NCBI GenBank assembly: GCA_932521035.1
Contig: OW051494.1
Coordinates: forward strand, 544,001 to 608,000
Direction: 5' to 3'
DNA length: 64,000 nucleotides
Origin: Oscheius dolichura
Lineage: Eukaryota; Nematoda; Chromadorea; Rhabditida; Rhabditidae
Below the pieces are notes generated by a model. It worked only from the letters and a program-made list of their open reading frames with translations. It had not been told where the DNA came from and did no database searches. The translations under genes and the position numbers were made by a program. The first letter of the stretch is position 1. The number at the start of each line of letters is the position of its first letter. This document shows positions 10,580-21,033 of the stretch, one piece after another.

Positions 10580-11800
10580 TTAGACACAGAGGCCGCAGGT
10601 CTTAGCACAGAGCTGTTTATCCTGGGCGGTGTAGAATGGATTGGTACAGAAGCCGTCTTGAGCCCAGGTCTGGCATCTGAAGATTTTGTCTTTATGAGAA
10701 TTAAGAGCTGGAAAAGTTACTTGGGAGTTTGGTCAGCACAACCAGCACAGCAATCCGTTCCATTGCAGTTACTTCCAGAAGGACAGCCACCAGCTCCTGT
10801 ACAGGCTGAAAAGGAAAAATTGTATTTTAAAGATGGGGGAAATCCCTTCGAGACCCAAAATGAACCAGAAAGGGAACTTACGTCCTAGGCTGGTACAAGT
10901 AGGAGCCATCGACGGGCAGCAGACTTGAGCCCGGGTGTCACAGGTATAACCAGAGGGACACTCTCCTCGAATACAGCCTAGAACAATTCACTATCGTAAT
11001 TATGTTCAAGGATAGCTTACTTCCAACTTGAACAGAGGCTGGACAAGTTTTAGGGCAGCAAGCACCGGCTTGGCATTCATATTCAGGGGAGGAGCAGGTT
11101 CCAGGGCCAACGCAGGCTAAAACGGAGTGATTACAAAAAATACAATGGAGAACACTTACGGCCATTTTGTACTGCCGGGGAGCAGACGTTTTGGCAGCAG
11201 ACGTGACCCGTTTGGCAGACGAAGCCGGTGGGGCAGCTTCCACCATTGTCGCAGGCTGAAATGGGGGAAAATAACCTCTACAACGCGAAAAATGGGGTCC
11301 AAGGGGTCCTTGGCACGCTCTTCTGGAGGAAAAGGTTCCTAGAGCTCTTTGTCTTTGCTCTTGGGCTCCACAGGAACATTTTAACCAAAGGTAACGCCTC
11401 ATAAGGCCAGTAAACGGGCCAAAAACCTCCTTATAAGCCGGCAAAAACATCGCAATCCTCTCCAAAACCTCATTTTTTTCGCCAGAAAAGTCTAAAAGGC
11501 TCCAATCAATAATATTCCTGCTCCAGATCCAGTTTTCCACTCCAGAACCCCGCATCTTTAGAATCCAACTTACGTCCACTCTGTTGCTCAGCAGGACATC
11601 CGGGACTGTCTCCGCAACACTGTTGATCTTTGTCACAAAAGTACCCCGCTGGGCAGGAACCACCTTCTCCACAGGCTAAAGTATCGATATCTAACGACTA
11701 GAGAAGGTTTCTCACGTCCTAGTGGCCAGGAAAGACAATCTGGAGCAGATTTAGCCTGAATCAGGGGGAGTACAGCAGCTAGAAGGAGAAGAAGATGCAT
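10580..11800 (-). CDS. Secreted cysteine-module protein with C-terminal ShK domain
   Basis: Begins at 11800 with signal peptide MHLLLLLAAVLPLIQA. Successive small exons encode Cys modules: CGEGGSCPAGYFCDKDQQCC near the N-terminus, later CDNGGSCPTGFVCQTGHVCC, CVGPGTCSSPEYECQAGACC, and CIRGECPSGYTC. These have the spacing of nematode EB-module-like units. The last exon, CQTWAQDGFCTNPFYTAQDK...LCAKTCGLCV, is a ShK domain. Introns are mostly short, but one near 11280-11570 is longer and lies in an open frame of no obvious meaning. The gene shares its architecture with the one at 8898-9690 (same strand, tandem) but has more modules. Predicted extracellular, role unknown. Confidence 0.7.
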
Positions 11801-11959
11801 GGTAAGGTTGTGAGATAGGCGGCCAGCAGTCCCATTTATAGTCTTCTATCTTAATCACTGATACCCTGGCTATAGTCTTGTCATCCTGAGCATACTAACA
11901 AAATGATTGGGTTAATCTATGGGACTGTGTGGGGTGTGGTCGACTAGAGGCCACATTGT

Positions 11960-12235
11960 GGTTCGAACGAGGCGATAAGCCGATTTCCGCGGGGAATCTT
12001 CTTCTTAACATTTTCAACACAATTTTTTTGTCGATAGTGTATAGCAGTTCCTCCCTTTCCCAGCTATTGTCTCCCTTCCGTCGATTTATTACAGACAATA
12101 GCCGAGACGGGGCGCCACTCAAAGCCAAATCGTCCTCCTATCCTCCCTTCTCCCATTTCTTCTCCTAATCTTTCCTTCCTCCCTTTCGAAACGATAAGTA
12201 ATTCTTAATTTTTAGGTTGATCATACATATCGGCT
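11960..12235. repeat. Dispersed repeat C, copy 2
   Basis: About 250 bases matching, in reverse complement, 42235-42445 and 43830-44065: shared blocks include CAGACAATAGCCGAGACGGG, CTTCCTCCCTTT and TGATCATACATATCGGCT. No coding frame is conserved between copies. The rest of the interval up to 12617 shows nothing recognisable. Confidence 0.65.
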
Positions 12236-12617
12236 CAATTCATTGGTATTCTCCCGTTTTTGGGAGAAATTTAACATTTTTCGTTGGAAACAAAGCGAAG
12301 GCCGCTACTTACATGGACTGATTGCGGAAACTCGTGTTCCCCTCAGACGCCTTGGGTAAAAAAAAACAAAAAAAGAACATCCCATTCCATCCTCAACCTC
12401 TCGATGCGGCAAATGAATTCGTCATAGGACATGATACATTTCTACCTGTTCATATTTTCCTGATATGAAGCATACTTATACTTATGATGGCATCGATATT
12501 TGTTCTTTTATTAATAAAATCTTCTTGCTTCGAGAATATACTATTTTCACCTGCAAAACGACCTGATCTATGCACATCATAAAAAGATGATAATGAACAG
12601 ATTTTAGAACCCTCTCC

Positions 12618-13823
12618 TGTGCAGAACGTCTCCCCCAAAAACAAGATAACGTGTGTTTATTTTTTTTATTGCTGTGAGAATCTGTAGTCATTATTGGAGT
12701 TCTTCTTCTTCTTCTGATTATTTTACTTCTTTATTTTCTCCTGGCTCGGCTTCTCGGCCCCTTCAGCCGATATTCCCGCCTCCTTTTTCGGTTTTTCTGT
12801 CTCTTTCTTGTCCTCCTCCTCCTGCGTTTTGTCCTCCTCCTGTGTCTTGTCGTCCTGGGTCTTCTCGAGCTCCTGATTCAGTTTCTCGAGGGTTTCTTTC
12901 AGCTTTATGGTGGCTGGCCCATCCGACCAGGAATCTGGCTCCATTTGCCTCACCGCTTTTTCCTTCTCCGTCGTTATATGTTCTACCAGATATCTATGCT
13001 CCCGCCGATATCTCGGACTTTCTTCAATTTCCTTGGGCATTTTTCCTCTATACTTCCAGAAATCATTCGCGAGACCTAACATAAACTTATGATCCTCTGG
13101 AGCCCTCAGCAAGTGTAATGCGGCCCATTTGAGGTAGGCACTGCAGAGGGGGCACGTCTCCTCGCTCTTCTTTGGTTTACGTCTGTGATTCGGGTATATG
13201 TGTTCCGAGTAGACGGAGCGGATGTTCTTAATCTCTTCTTTGACTAGCGGCACGAGGGAACTCGCGTACAAATCCGGATTAGATTCTATTACAACGTAGT
13301 ATTTCCCAAATTGTTCCGTAGCCTTTCGAATACGTTCCGCCTGCTCGTCCAGTGTCGGCTCTTCTTTTTTCAGTTCTTCTTTTTTCGGTTCTTTCTTCTT
13401 CTTTTCTTCTGCCTCCTTCAACTTTTTCATTTCTTCTTCCTTCCGTTTTGCAATTTCTTCCTCCTTCCACTTTTTCGCTTCTTCCTTTGATTTCTTCTTC
13501 TTCTTCTTGCACAAGATGAGCAGCCATGGCAGGAGGAAGAAGAACAACAGCTGGAGAAGGAAGAACATGGAGACTGACGAGAAGACAGACTGGGAAATGG
13601 GAGCTGTTGGGATAAATTTTACCGAGCACAAAAAAAGAATTATCCCTATTGACTCGTCTTGGACTGGAAAAATGAAACAGGGGAAAGGCAAAAACGTCTT
13701 GACCGACGGTGCCGGCAACCGCCATCTTGGTCTCGGTCAACTCCCTTTGTTCCTTCGTAAATCGGGCGTCCTCCTCAAAACTACTAAACTAGGGAAGTCA
13801 GTCTGGTGGTCGGGACACTCCCG
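12618..13823. repeat. Arm B of the 1.2 kb inverted duplication
   Basis: Reverse complement of 1934-3154 over almost its full length, including untranslated flanks. The arms are 9.5 kb apart, and the secreted cysteine-rich genes lie between them. Confidence 0.85.
12723..13568 (-). CDS. Lysine/glutamate-rich membrane-anchored protein with CPLC motif (copy B)
   Basis: Sister of the gene at 2197-3054, 281 residues from the ATG at 13568, with the same N-terminal hydrophobic anchor, lysine run (shorter, six lysines), KEEE coiled-coil-like part, CPLC-containing middle and TQEEDK tail. Protein differences are few and include GISAEG versus GASAEG near the C-terminus and a changed residue in the anchor (PWLL versus PSLL). 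Retention of the full frame after duplication indicates that the product matters or that the duplication is very young. An upstream in-frame extension to 13718 exists but shares no compelling start context. Unrecognised family. Confidence 0.6.
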   Translation of the reverse strand: MFFLLQLLFFFLLPWLLILCKKKKKKSKEEAKKWKEEEIAKRKEEEMKKLKEAEEKKKKEPKKEELKKEEPTLDEQAERIRKATEQFGKYYVVIESNPDLYASSLVPLVKEEIKNIRSVYSEHIYPNHRRKPKKSEETCPLCSAYLKWAALHLLRAPEDHKFMLGLANDFWKYRGKMPKEIEESPRYRREHRYLVEHITTEKEKAVRQMEPDSWSDGPATIKLKETLEKLNQELEKTQDDKTQEEDKTQEEEDKKETEKPKKEAGISAEGAEKPSQEKIKK

Positions 13824-14642
13824 AGTCAAATGCTGGTGCTCAACACAGCTTGGTAGCTGGAGGTCGAGGCTTATTATACCGAAAAGCCTAAGCCTTCCCG
13901 CCGGCGAGAAGATCCATTTCGATTATATAGCCACGTTTCGGCCAGCTGCCGAGATTTTACGGGTGCAGTGGGGATTTTCCAGGAGCCTCCGGGCATTTCT
14001 AACAGTAGTCCAATTTGCCTTCGTCTTTTCTGAAAAATTTGGACATTCAATTTGCGATTTCTTGGCAGCAAACGATAGATTTCGATCTCTTCTTTGTGTT
14101 CATGTGAGAAAAATTCACAAAATATCATCTTACAATATAGTTGTGATAGCGTTTCTGAGCCGGTTTCGATTATGTTGAAATCAACAACTTTACGACGATT
14201 TATTTACTTTTCCATTTATATCAAATTCTACACATCCACCTGATGCGTTCTTTATATCTATCGACTGAGCTCGATCTCCTCTTCAAGATGTCATATAAAA
14301 ACGTCAGAAAATTTTATCTTATAAATAAACAATCATAGCTTGAATGGAAAATTCCTCAAAAGAAATGAAATCCGGTCCGAGAAAGATGCCGCCGCACCCG
14401 TATAGTCTCGGCAGCTGCGCGCTATGGCTTTCCGCGCTCCACTTTTCTGGCAACAAATTATTTGTTCAACCTCTTGAGGTTTGTATGAATTCCGAACTAT
14501 CGAAAGATTGTGTCGGCTCAAATTTTGGAATGTCTTTCCTTTATGGAAGGCGATAAATGGATAGGACAAGTTGTAGAGATAAGCTGCAGTTTTAACTTTT
14601 TAGAAATTGTTTCATTGCCATTGCTGTTGTCTTCTAGATCGG
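13824..14642. other. Intergenic with inverted MITE-B-like ends
   Basis: Holds CAGCTGCCGAGATTTTACGG at about 13940 and, in the opposite sense, CGCACCCGTATAGTCTCGGC at about 14394. These are the ends of the MITE-B family seen at 54411 and 58253. A third such end lies at about 15230 beyond the next gene. Otherwise AT-rich with no gene recognised. Confidence 0.55.
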
Positions 14643-15194
14643 ATGGATCCATCAAAGAGCCAGCGCGTCAGGACCCCGCCTGCTTCTCCACCTCCTCGTA
14701 TGATTGAAATCAACGTGAAATTTGTGATGGCCGGGAAGCCGGAAATAACCGTCCGTGTGCCGGAGACCTGTACTGTCCGCGGCTTGAAGGCCATAATTGC
14801 CGAATCGTCAGAAATCTTGCCGGACAAGCAGCTCCTCCTCTACAAGGACAACGAGATGCGTGATGACGACTCGCCAATTTCTCATTACGGCATCACCGGA
14901 AATTGTACGGTGACAATGAGTGTCAACATGAATACGGGCGTCACGAAGCAGGGCGCCGGCCTCTCCGCCACGAATGTCATCTTCTATGTGCCCGTTAATT
15001 TCCCCCAGGATAGTAGCGGCCTCCGCAACACGATCAAAAGTATCACGACGGTCAAGGGGAAGAAGACAAAGCGACATAAGAGGGTGGAAAAGTCGGAGGA
15101 TGCGCAGATTTGGACGCCGGAGAAGCAGCTCGAAGTGGAGCTGACTAGGAACAGGATGAAGGCTCTTATGCGCAAGTATGTCTCGATTTTTTAG
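14643..15194 (+). CDS. Ubiquitin-like-domain protein, possibly midnolin-related
   Basis: 183 residues from the ATG at 14643. After a Pro/Ser-rich start (1-19) comes an N-terminal ubiquitin-like fold (about 20-95): alternating strands INVKF, EITVRVPE, a helix TVRGLKAIIAESS, then QLLLYKDNEMRDDDSPISHY and CTVTMSVN. No C-terminal Gly-Gly follows, so it is a built-in UBL rather than a conjugated modifier. The C-terminus is basic (KGKKTKRHKR) followed by a helix with LEVELTRNRMKALMRK. A UBL plus a distal basic helix is reminiscent of midnolin/Stuxnet proteins, which deliver nuclear proteins to the proteasome, but the protein is short and this assignment is inference. A 3' exon may be missing. The U2 snRNA gene starts about 100 bases downstream. 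Confidence 0.65.
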   Translation: MDPSKSQRVRTPPASPPPRMIEINVKFVMAGKPEITVRVPETCTVRGLKAIIAESSEILPDKQLLLYKDNEMRDDDSPISHYGITGNCTVTMSVNMNTGVTKQGAGLSATNVIFYVPVNFPQDSSGLRNTIKSITTVKGKKTKRHKRVEKSEDAQIWTPEKQLEVELTRNRMKALMRKYVSIF

Positions 15195-15295
15195 CGTCAA
15201 ACTGGCGGGGGAGCGCAGCCCGAACACGCGGCGCCCGCACCCGTAAAATCTTGGCAGCAAGCGCGATTGGCGTCGCGGCGTCGGTAAGCAGGAGT

Positions 15296-15480
15296 ATCGC
15301 TTCTCGGCCTTATGGCTAAGATCAAAGTGTAGTAATCGTTCTTATCGAATTAACCTTCGATATATACCGCTATTGTGGTATACAAGGTTAACCGATTTTT
15401 GAGACCTGAAGAGGTAGCTGGCTTGCTAGCTCCTCTTCATGGGTCGGCCCGGCGTTGCACTGCTGCTGGGAACGGCCCTC
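15296..15480 (+). ncRNA. U2 spliceosomal snRNA
   Basis: The start ATCGCTTCTCGGCCTTATGG and following CTAAGATCAAAGTGTAGTA are the conserved 5' end of U2. The branch-site-pairing GTAGTA lies at 15329-15334. Downstream are the stem IIa/IIb region, the Sm-site ATTTTTG at 15395-15401, and the stem III/IV region, with the loop-IV core GGCGTTGCACTGCTGC highly conserved. The length of about 185 is normal. The RNA base-pairs with the intron branch point in the spliceosome. It sits alone on the plus strand between two protein genes; spliceosomal RNAs have their own promoter, but I did not identify a proximal sequence element with confidence. Confidence 0.95.
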
Positions 15481-15787
15481 CCCCATATGGGGGAAATAAA
15501 GCCAGGCTGTTGATTGCAAACAAGTACGTTGCAAGTTTTAGGCTGTCTCCGTCGACTTTTAGTCTTTATTTTCCTGTTAACTCCTTGAATTCGCTTTTGA
15601 CTTCATTTGACACAACCTGACGAAAAAACAGCAAAATTCGATCTGAAATCTGGTTTAAAAAAGTAAAATACGGGTAAAAAGACAGGATAATCGGTCTGAT
15701 CCATTATTCCGAATTGACGTGACCACTCGTCGGCCCAGTCTAGGTCATTCATTAGTCTCTTCTCCTACGAGGAAGACCTACCTTCTG

Positions 15788-18700
15788 ATGTCTGTCAGTG
15801 ATAAAGGTGCGGCTGCAACTTTTCTATACTTGCTGCTTTTCGCGACTTTGGAATTTTTCTTCTGCTTCTTTCTTTTCTTGCCCCTGTTTTTCGTGAAAGG
15901 CGCCGGCACGCGCCTGTTCGCCGTACTTCGCCGCGCGCGTATCGCCATTTTTGAATGTATAAACGCGCGGCGCCGGTAGCCAAAGTCGTGCGCCAGTAGA
16001 ACAAACGGTCCACCAAATAATAGACGTAATTTCAGAATCAGAAGTCGACTCCGGCATTGCCTCCGGTGATGTGCGCTCGGGCGTCAACCGCAAGAGTTCG
16101 CCTAGCTCCTCTGCCTCTCCTAGTCGTCTGACCGGAAGTCCGAAGGATTTGTCGCCGAAAGTTCTCCAGGTGTGTTTATTTACACTTCGGGTAACTGCCT
16201 TTTCTTGGTTGCAATTCATCCCCGACCGCTTTTGTTTGCGTCTCGCTCAAAAATGCGTTTATTTTGAACTTTTGGTTGGGAAGATGATGGCCGACCGCTC
16301 AATTGGGTGGAAATGGAGGTTGAGACGCGTACTTCTCTACCGTAATGACGGTAAAATTAGGAACGACCGCGCGCCCGTCTTACGGTATTGAGAAATTGGG
16401 AAGAATCCCGGGATTTTCAAGTTTTAATCCCATTTACGATGGTTTCTAGGTCAACTGTGGCTTTATTTTAATCTGTACAAATGTAATTTACTGTATTTTT
16501 CAGGAGCTGGCATGCATGAATGTGAGGGAGGTGGCCTCGCGCCCCGGCTTTGGCGAGCTCGGCCGTCGGATCCCGATCCGTACGAACTTCTTCGAGATTA
16601 CCCTGATGTCCGACAATATGATGATCAGCCAGTACCACGTGGAGATCCAGCATCCGGGAAGCCGTAAGCTCGAGAGGGAGGAGAGCCGCGCCATCTTCTG
16701 GAAGGCCGTCGCCGAGAGCGCCCTCTTCGCCAACAAGTTTGCCCTGGCCTTTGACGGAGCCCACCAGCTGTACACGACGACTCGTATCGAATTCCCGGAA
16801 GGTAAAACCTCCACCCGTCTCGAGGTCGAAGTTCCACTGGCTAATGACGCCCGTGAGAAGACTAGGTGCGCCGTCTCTCTGCATTTTGTCGGCCCCGTAC
16901 TCGTCGACATGTGCCGCACCCGGACGAAGAACCTGGACGAGCGCGTCCTCACCCCGATCCAGATTCTGGATATCGTCTGCCGTCAGAGTCTGACCTGTCC
17001 TCTCATTGCGTACGTCTTTTTTTCTAACCATCCATTTATTTTTTTAGCAATTCGGCTAATTTCTTCTCGTGGAAGTCCTCCTGCTACCGTATCCCCATCG
17101 ACGGCGCCCTGGCCTTGGACCTGGAAGGCGGCAAGGAAATGTGGACCGGCTTCTTCTCCTCTGCCCATGTGGCTGCCGGCTGGAAGCCCCTGCTCAACAT
17201 TGATGGTATTTTGGATCTTTCTCATTGTACAGTAACAATTTTTAGTGGCCCACACGGCCTTCTACAAGGCCCGCATCTCGATGGTTCAATTTTTGTGTGA
17301 TGTGTTGAATGAGCGCGCTGGCGCCTATCGCCCCACTCCGAGGACCTTTTCCACCCGTGGCGGTGGTCGCGGAGGAGCGCGTGGAGGCTACCACGGTGGC
17401 GGCCGTGGCCCCCAGCAGACATCGTACAAGCAGGAAGAGGCGGCCCTCTCGCCGGAGACGCTCTACCGCGAATTTGCTCTCTCAGCCCACGAGATGAAGA
17501 TTCTGGCCGATGCCGTCAAGGGCCTCAAGATCCGTTCGACTCACCGCGGTGCCGTTCGCGTCTACCGGGTCAACAGCCTCAAGATGATCCCGGCCGACGA
17601 GCTCACGTAGGATTTTTAGTTCTTTTCACTGAATATTTTGTATTTTTAGCTTCAAATCGACTCTTCCCGACGGCAAGGAGGTCACCCACAGTGTGGCCGA
17701 CTACTTTTCCGAGCGCTATGGCAAGTTGCAGTTCCCCAAGCTGCCCTGCCTCCACGTGGGTCCCGTCAACAAGAACATCTTCTTCCCGCTGGAGATTTGC
17801 CAACTCGACTCTCCTCAGAAGTTTAACCGCAAGCTGAGCGAGAAGCAGACGAGCGCCATTATCCGAGCCGCCGCCGTGGACGCGAACCAGCGCGAGGAGC
17901 GCATTGCCCAGGTAGCCAGCCTTCCTTTTCTTCTCTAGTCGTCCCCATTCAGCTGTGTGCCCAGGCCGGCTTCGACAAGGATCCCTTCTTCCGCGAGTTC
18001 GGGCTGAGCATCTCCCCGAAGATGTTTGAGACGACGGCCCGTGTCCTTCAGGCGCCTGCCATCATGTTTGGAGAGAATCGCCACGTCGATCCCATCGTCG
18101 TTCCCAAGGACGGCACCTGGAGCATGGAAAATCAGAAGATCTACCTGCCGGCCAACTGCTCCAGCTACAGGTATCCCCGCATTCCTCTTTTTCTCAATTA
18201 AAATCCATTACAGTATGCTGGCCTTGGTCAACCCGCGTGACCAGTCTCTCCTTCAAGGCTTCTGCCAGGCCCTCTACGCCAAGGCTACCCAGATGGGCAT
18301 GATGTTTCCCAAGTGGCCGGATCTTGTCAAATACGGACGGAGCAAGGACGACGTCGTCCTCCTCTTTAACGAGATTGCTACCGAATACAAGCAGACGAGC
18401 ACCACCTGCGACCTGGTCATCGTTGTCCTGCCCGGCAAGAATGCCGATCTCTATATGACTGTCAAGGACTGCAGCGATATTCAGGTACCGTATCCTTATT
18501 TTAAGTTTAATAAAATGGAAATTTAGCACGGGATCATGTCGCAGTGTGTGCTGATGAAGAATGTCGAGCGGCCGTCGCTTGCTACCTGCTCGAATATTGT
18601 CCTGAAGTTGAATATGAAGCTGGGCGGTATCAATAGTCGCATCGTGGCGGACGGCATCACGAATAAGTACATTATCGACCAGCCAACTCTGATCGTCGGC

Positions 18701-19669
18701 ATCGACGTCACCCATCCGACCCAGATGGAGGAGAGGATGAACATTCCCTCGGTTGCTGCGGTATCCTCCTTCCTCTAGACTTTTTAATGCGAAAATTGCT
18801 TCAGATTGTGGCCAACATTGACCTCCTTCCCCAGATGTATGGAGCCAACGTGAAGGTGCAGAGGAAGTGCCGCGAGTCTGTCGTCTATCTGCTCGATGCC
18901 ATTCGTGAGCGGCTCGTCTCCTTCTACCGCCACACGGGACAGAAGCCCACTCGGATTGTTGTCTACCGTGACGGAGTGAGCGAGGGTCAATTTGCTGAGG
19001 TGCTGCGCGAGGAGATCCACGGCATCCGGTCGGCCTGCCTCATCCTCTCGCCCGACTACCGTCCCCCGATTACGTACATCGTCGTCCAGAAGCGCCACCA
19101 CGCTCGTATGTTCTGCAAATACAGCCAGGACACTGCCGGCAAGGCGAAGAACATCCCAGCCGGCACGACGATCGACACCGGGATCACCTCGCCCGAAGGC
19201 TTTGACTTCTACCTGTGCAGCCACTTCGGCGTCCAGGGCACCAGTCGCCCCGCCCGCTACCACGTCCTCTGGGATGATAACAACTTCTCGGCCGATGAGC
19301 TTCAAGCCATCACCTTTGGGTACGTTTCCTCTTATTTTTTACTGACTAATTTCTGTATTTAGAATGTGCCACACGTATGGCCGCTGCACCCGGTCGGTGT
19401 CGATCCCGGCGCCTGTCTACTATGCCGATTTGGTGGCCACCCGCGCCCGCTGCCATATCAAGCGCAAGATGGGAATGCACGACTCGGACACGGTATCGGA
19501 CTCGTCGCTGGCCTCGTCGCTCAACTCGCTGATGTCGGTTGGCAAGCCCCGCCGCAAGGGAATGGTCCCGGAGAGCGGCGACTCTACCCCGCAGTCGCAG
19601 GCCGACTCGATCCTCCAGGAGTGCATCTCCGTGACGGAGAACTTCAAGGGAAGAATGTACTTCATCTGA
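15788..19669 (+). CDS. Argonaute, AGO clade, slicer-competent
   Basis: Eleven exons join in phase to 994 residues: 15788-15806, 16036-16169, 16504-17009, 17048-17205, 17246-17606, 17650-17911, 17953-18170, 18214-18484, 18527-18760, 18805-19319, 19363-19669. The N-terminal 50 residues are Ser/Arg-rich and probably disordered. The N domain begins near [14 protein letters not shown], and PAZ spans roughly 230-390. The PIWI domain carries all four slicer residues by alignment: D703 (GIDVTHP), E745 (CRESV), D777 (YRDGVSEGQ) and H874 (YHVLWDDN). [16 protein letters not shown] is the AGO-clade signature rather than PIWI or WAGO. PAZ contains an RGG-rich loop at about 310-327. The C-terminus ends MYFI rather than the common MYFA. 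It should bind small RNAs and cleave targets. The first short exon is the least certain; a polyadenylation signal AATAAA lies at 19732. Confidence 0.93.
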
Positions 19670-19737
19670 TAGAATCCTCTCTTTTTTGTGTAGACCGATC
19701 CCCTTCCGGCGATGTACACTTTCTTTTGTTTAATAAA

Positions 19738-20103
19738 CATGGACTATTGAGGACCAGGCGGCCAATATTGTCTCGTCTCCGTCTACAGTAACCCTGGGAT
19801 CTTCCCTAATCGAAAAATACGCAAATTGCCTCGTTTCAAAGCAGGTTAATTCCGGAATGCTCCTTTATGGAATATTTTGAACTTCCGATCATTCTACCTC
19901 CCTCGGAAAGTAATCTGACCGGCGAGTCGTGATTTCTGACGGTCTACATTGTGGGGAGGAAGATAACAACCCTCTTTTCCGGGATAATCCTCACCACTGA
20001 TAAATTTTTGTGATTTTCCAGACTTTTTGAACAAATAAGAACAATTTCCACGATTCGAAACTATTTATACAGACTGTTTATTTATTCTGTTCAATTCCCT
20101 GGG
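19738..20103. other. Intergenic, partial copy of a repeat
   Basis: Segments around 19850-20050 (AGTAATCTGACC, GATAACAACC, AATCCTCACCACTGATAAA) recur near 22780-22890 and, inverted, at 42790-42900, where they accompany the same ShK gene family. This is probably 3'-flank shared by the duplicates. Confidence 0.5.
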
Positions 20104-21033
20104 TTAGCAGAGGCCACAAGTCTTTTTGCAATACTTGATTTTGTCTTGGGGAGGAGCATTCTCGCAGTAGTGATTGACGTTCCAGACTTCACAGCTAAAA
20201 TCCCTTTCTTCATGGGAACCATTCAAATTCTCACTTAGTGTTGGGGGCGTCGTGACAAGTGGGATCATCTCTGTTTCCGGTGGGAGTGCAGAGTCCACAC
20301 GATTTGGGGCATTCTTTTTCCGGTACTCCGGATCCATCGTAGAAAGGATTGGTACAATCGCCACTGGCGACCCAGTATGGACAGCTGAAAGGGAGAAAAT
20401 TAGCTAGAAAATGGGCTAAAATGACCGGAATCGTCTTTTCTCGCTGTCTAACTGTGGCTGCTTCCTTCATTCAACACTTCCCAGCTGTTTAACTGTGGCT
20501 CTTTTCCTTCATTTAAAACTTCCCAGCAGTCTAACTGTGGCCCTTTTTCTTCATGTAAAACAACTCAGCTATCTAACTGTGGCTGTCTCACCTCATTTAA
20601 ACTTACTTTGGATTGTGATCCTCGCAAACAGCAGCAGTTGTTTGTGCTCCTGGAAGAGCCGTTGAGACAGTAGTGGCAACCGTTGCGGCATTTGGACCGC
20701 AGAAATTACAAGTTTCCTGGCAGTTATCAGCGACATATTGTTCGAATCCGGATGTAGTACATAATTCCGGGTGGGTAGCACAATAGGGCGAGAGATCGGA
20801 ACAGGTACAGGCTCCACAAGTCAGAGGACACCGCTCCTCCAATAATGGACCAAGCTGGGCGTCATTACACATGTCTGCGGTTACTGTAGAGCAATTTAAA
20901 CTGGCCGCTATAAAGAATTAAAATAATTGGATGCAATTTAAAGGACTGTACAGGGTGGGGTATCCTGGCAGACATCTCCGGAAGACAGCTGGCTCCCGGC
21001 GAAGAGAAGAGCGACGGCGAACAAAAGAATCAT
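20104..21033 (-). CDS. Secreted multi-ShK protein, sister 1
   Basis: Starts at 21033 with a signal peptide (MILLFAVALLFAGSQLSSG), then DVCQDTPP. After an intron come ShK units CNDAQLGPLLEERCPLTCGAC and CSDLSPYC...CQETCNFC, a Thr/Ala linker, then CPYWVASGDCTNPFY...CPKSCGLC and finally CEVWNVNHYC...YCKKTCGLC and the stop. This gives four ShK-type units in one secreted chain. A neighbouring sister at 21716-22357 shares the first half almost identically but has only one terminal unit. One intron (20430-20600) holds a tandem minisatellite. Function unknown; ShKT proteins in nematodes are known from secretions and surface coats. Confidence 0.75.
20430..20600. repeat. Intronic minisatellite with CTAACTGTGGCT units
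   Basis: About four imperfect units of 45-50 bases, each with a TCTAACTGTGGC-like core followed by a pyrimidine/TTCATT stretch. Single copies of the same core occur in introns of related genes at about 7131, 21836, 21876 and 23605. Confidence 0.7.

Noticed and set aside
12653..13092. Long plus-strand frames opposite the copy-B lysine-rich gene
   Set aside because: Mirror frames of a biased coding sequence; the same shadow occurs opposite copy A.
15176..15194. Candidate 19-base intron (GTATGTCTCGATTTTTTAG) at the end of the UBL gene, which would extend the protein by about 17 residues
   Set aside because: It has good borders but is far shorter than every other intron here (30 bases or more), and the added tail is unremarkable; the simple stop at 15192-15194 is preferred.
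15719..15979. Open frame covering the region before the Argonaute as a separate membrane protein
   Set aside because: It begins at a GTG, and its hydrophobic part lies in what is better explained as the first Argonaute intron; the in-phase splice from 15806 to 16036 fits the family.
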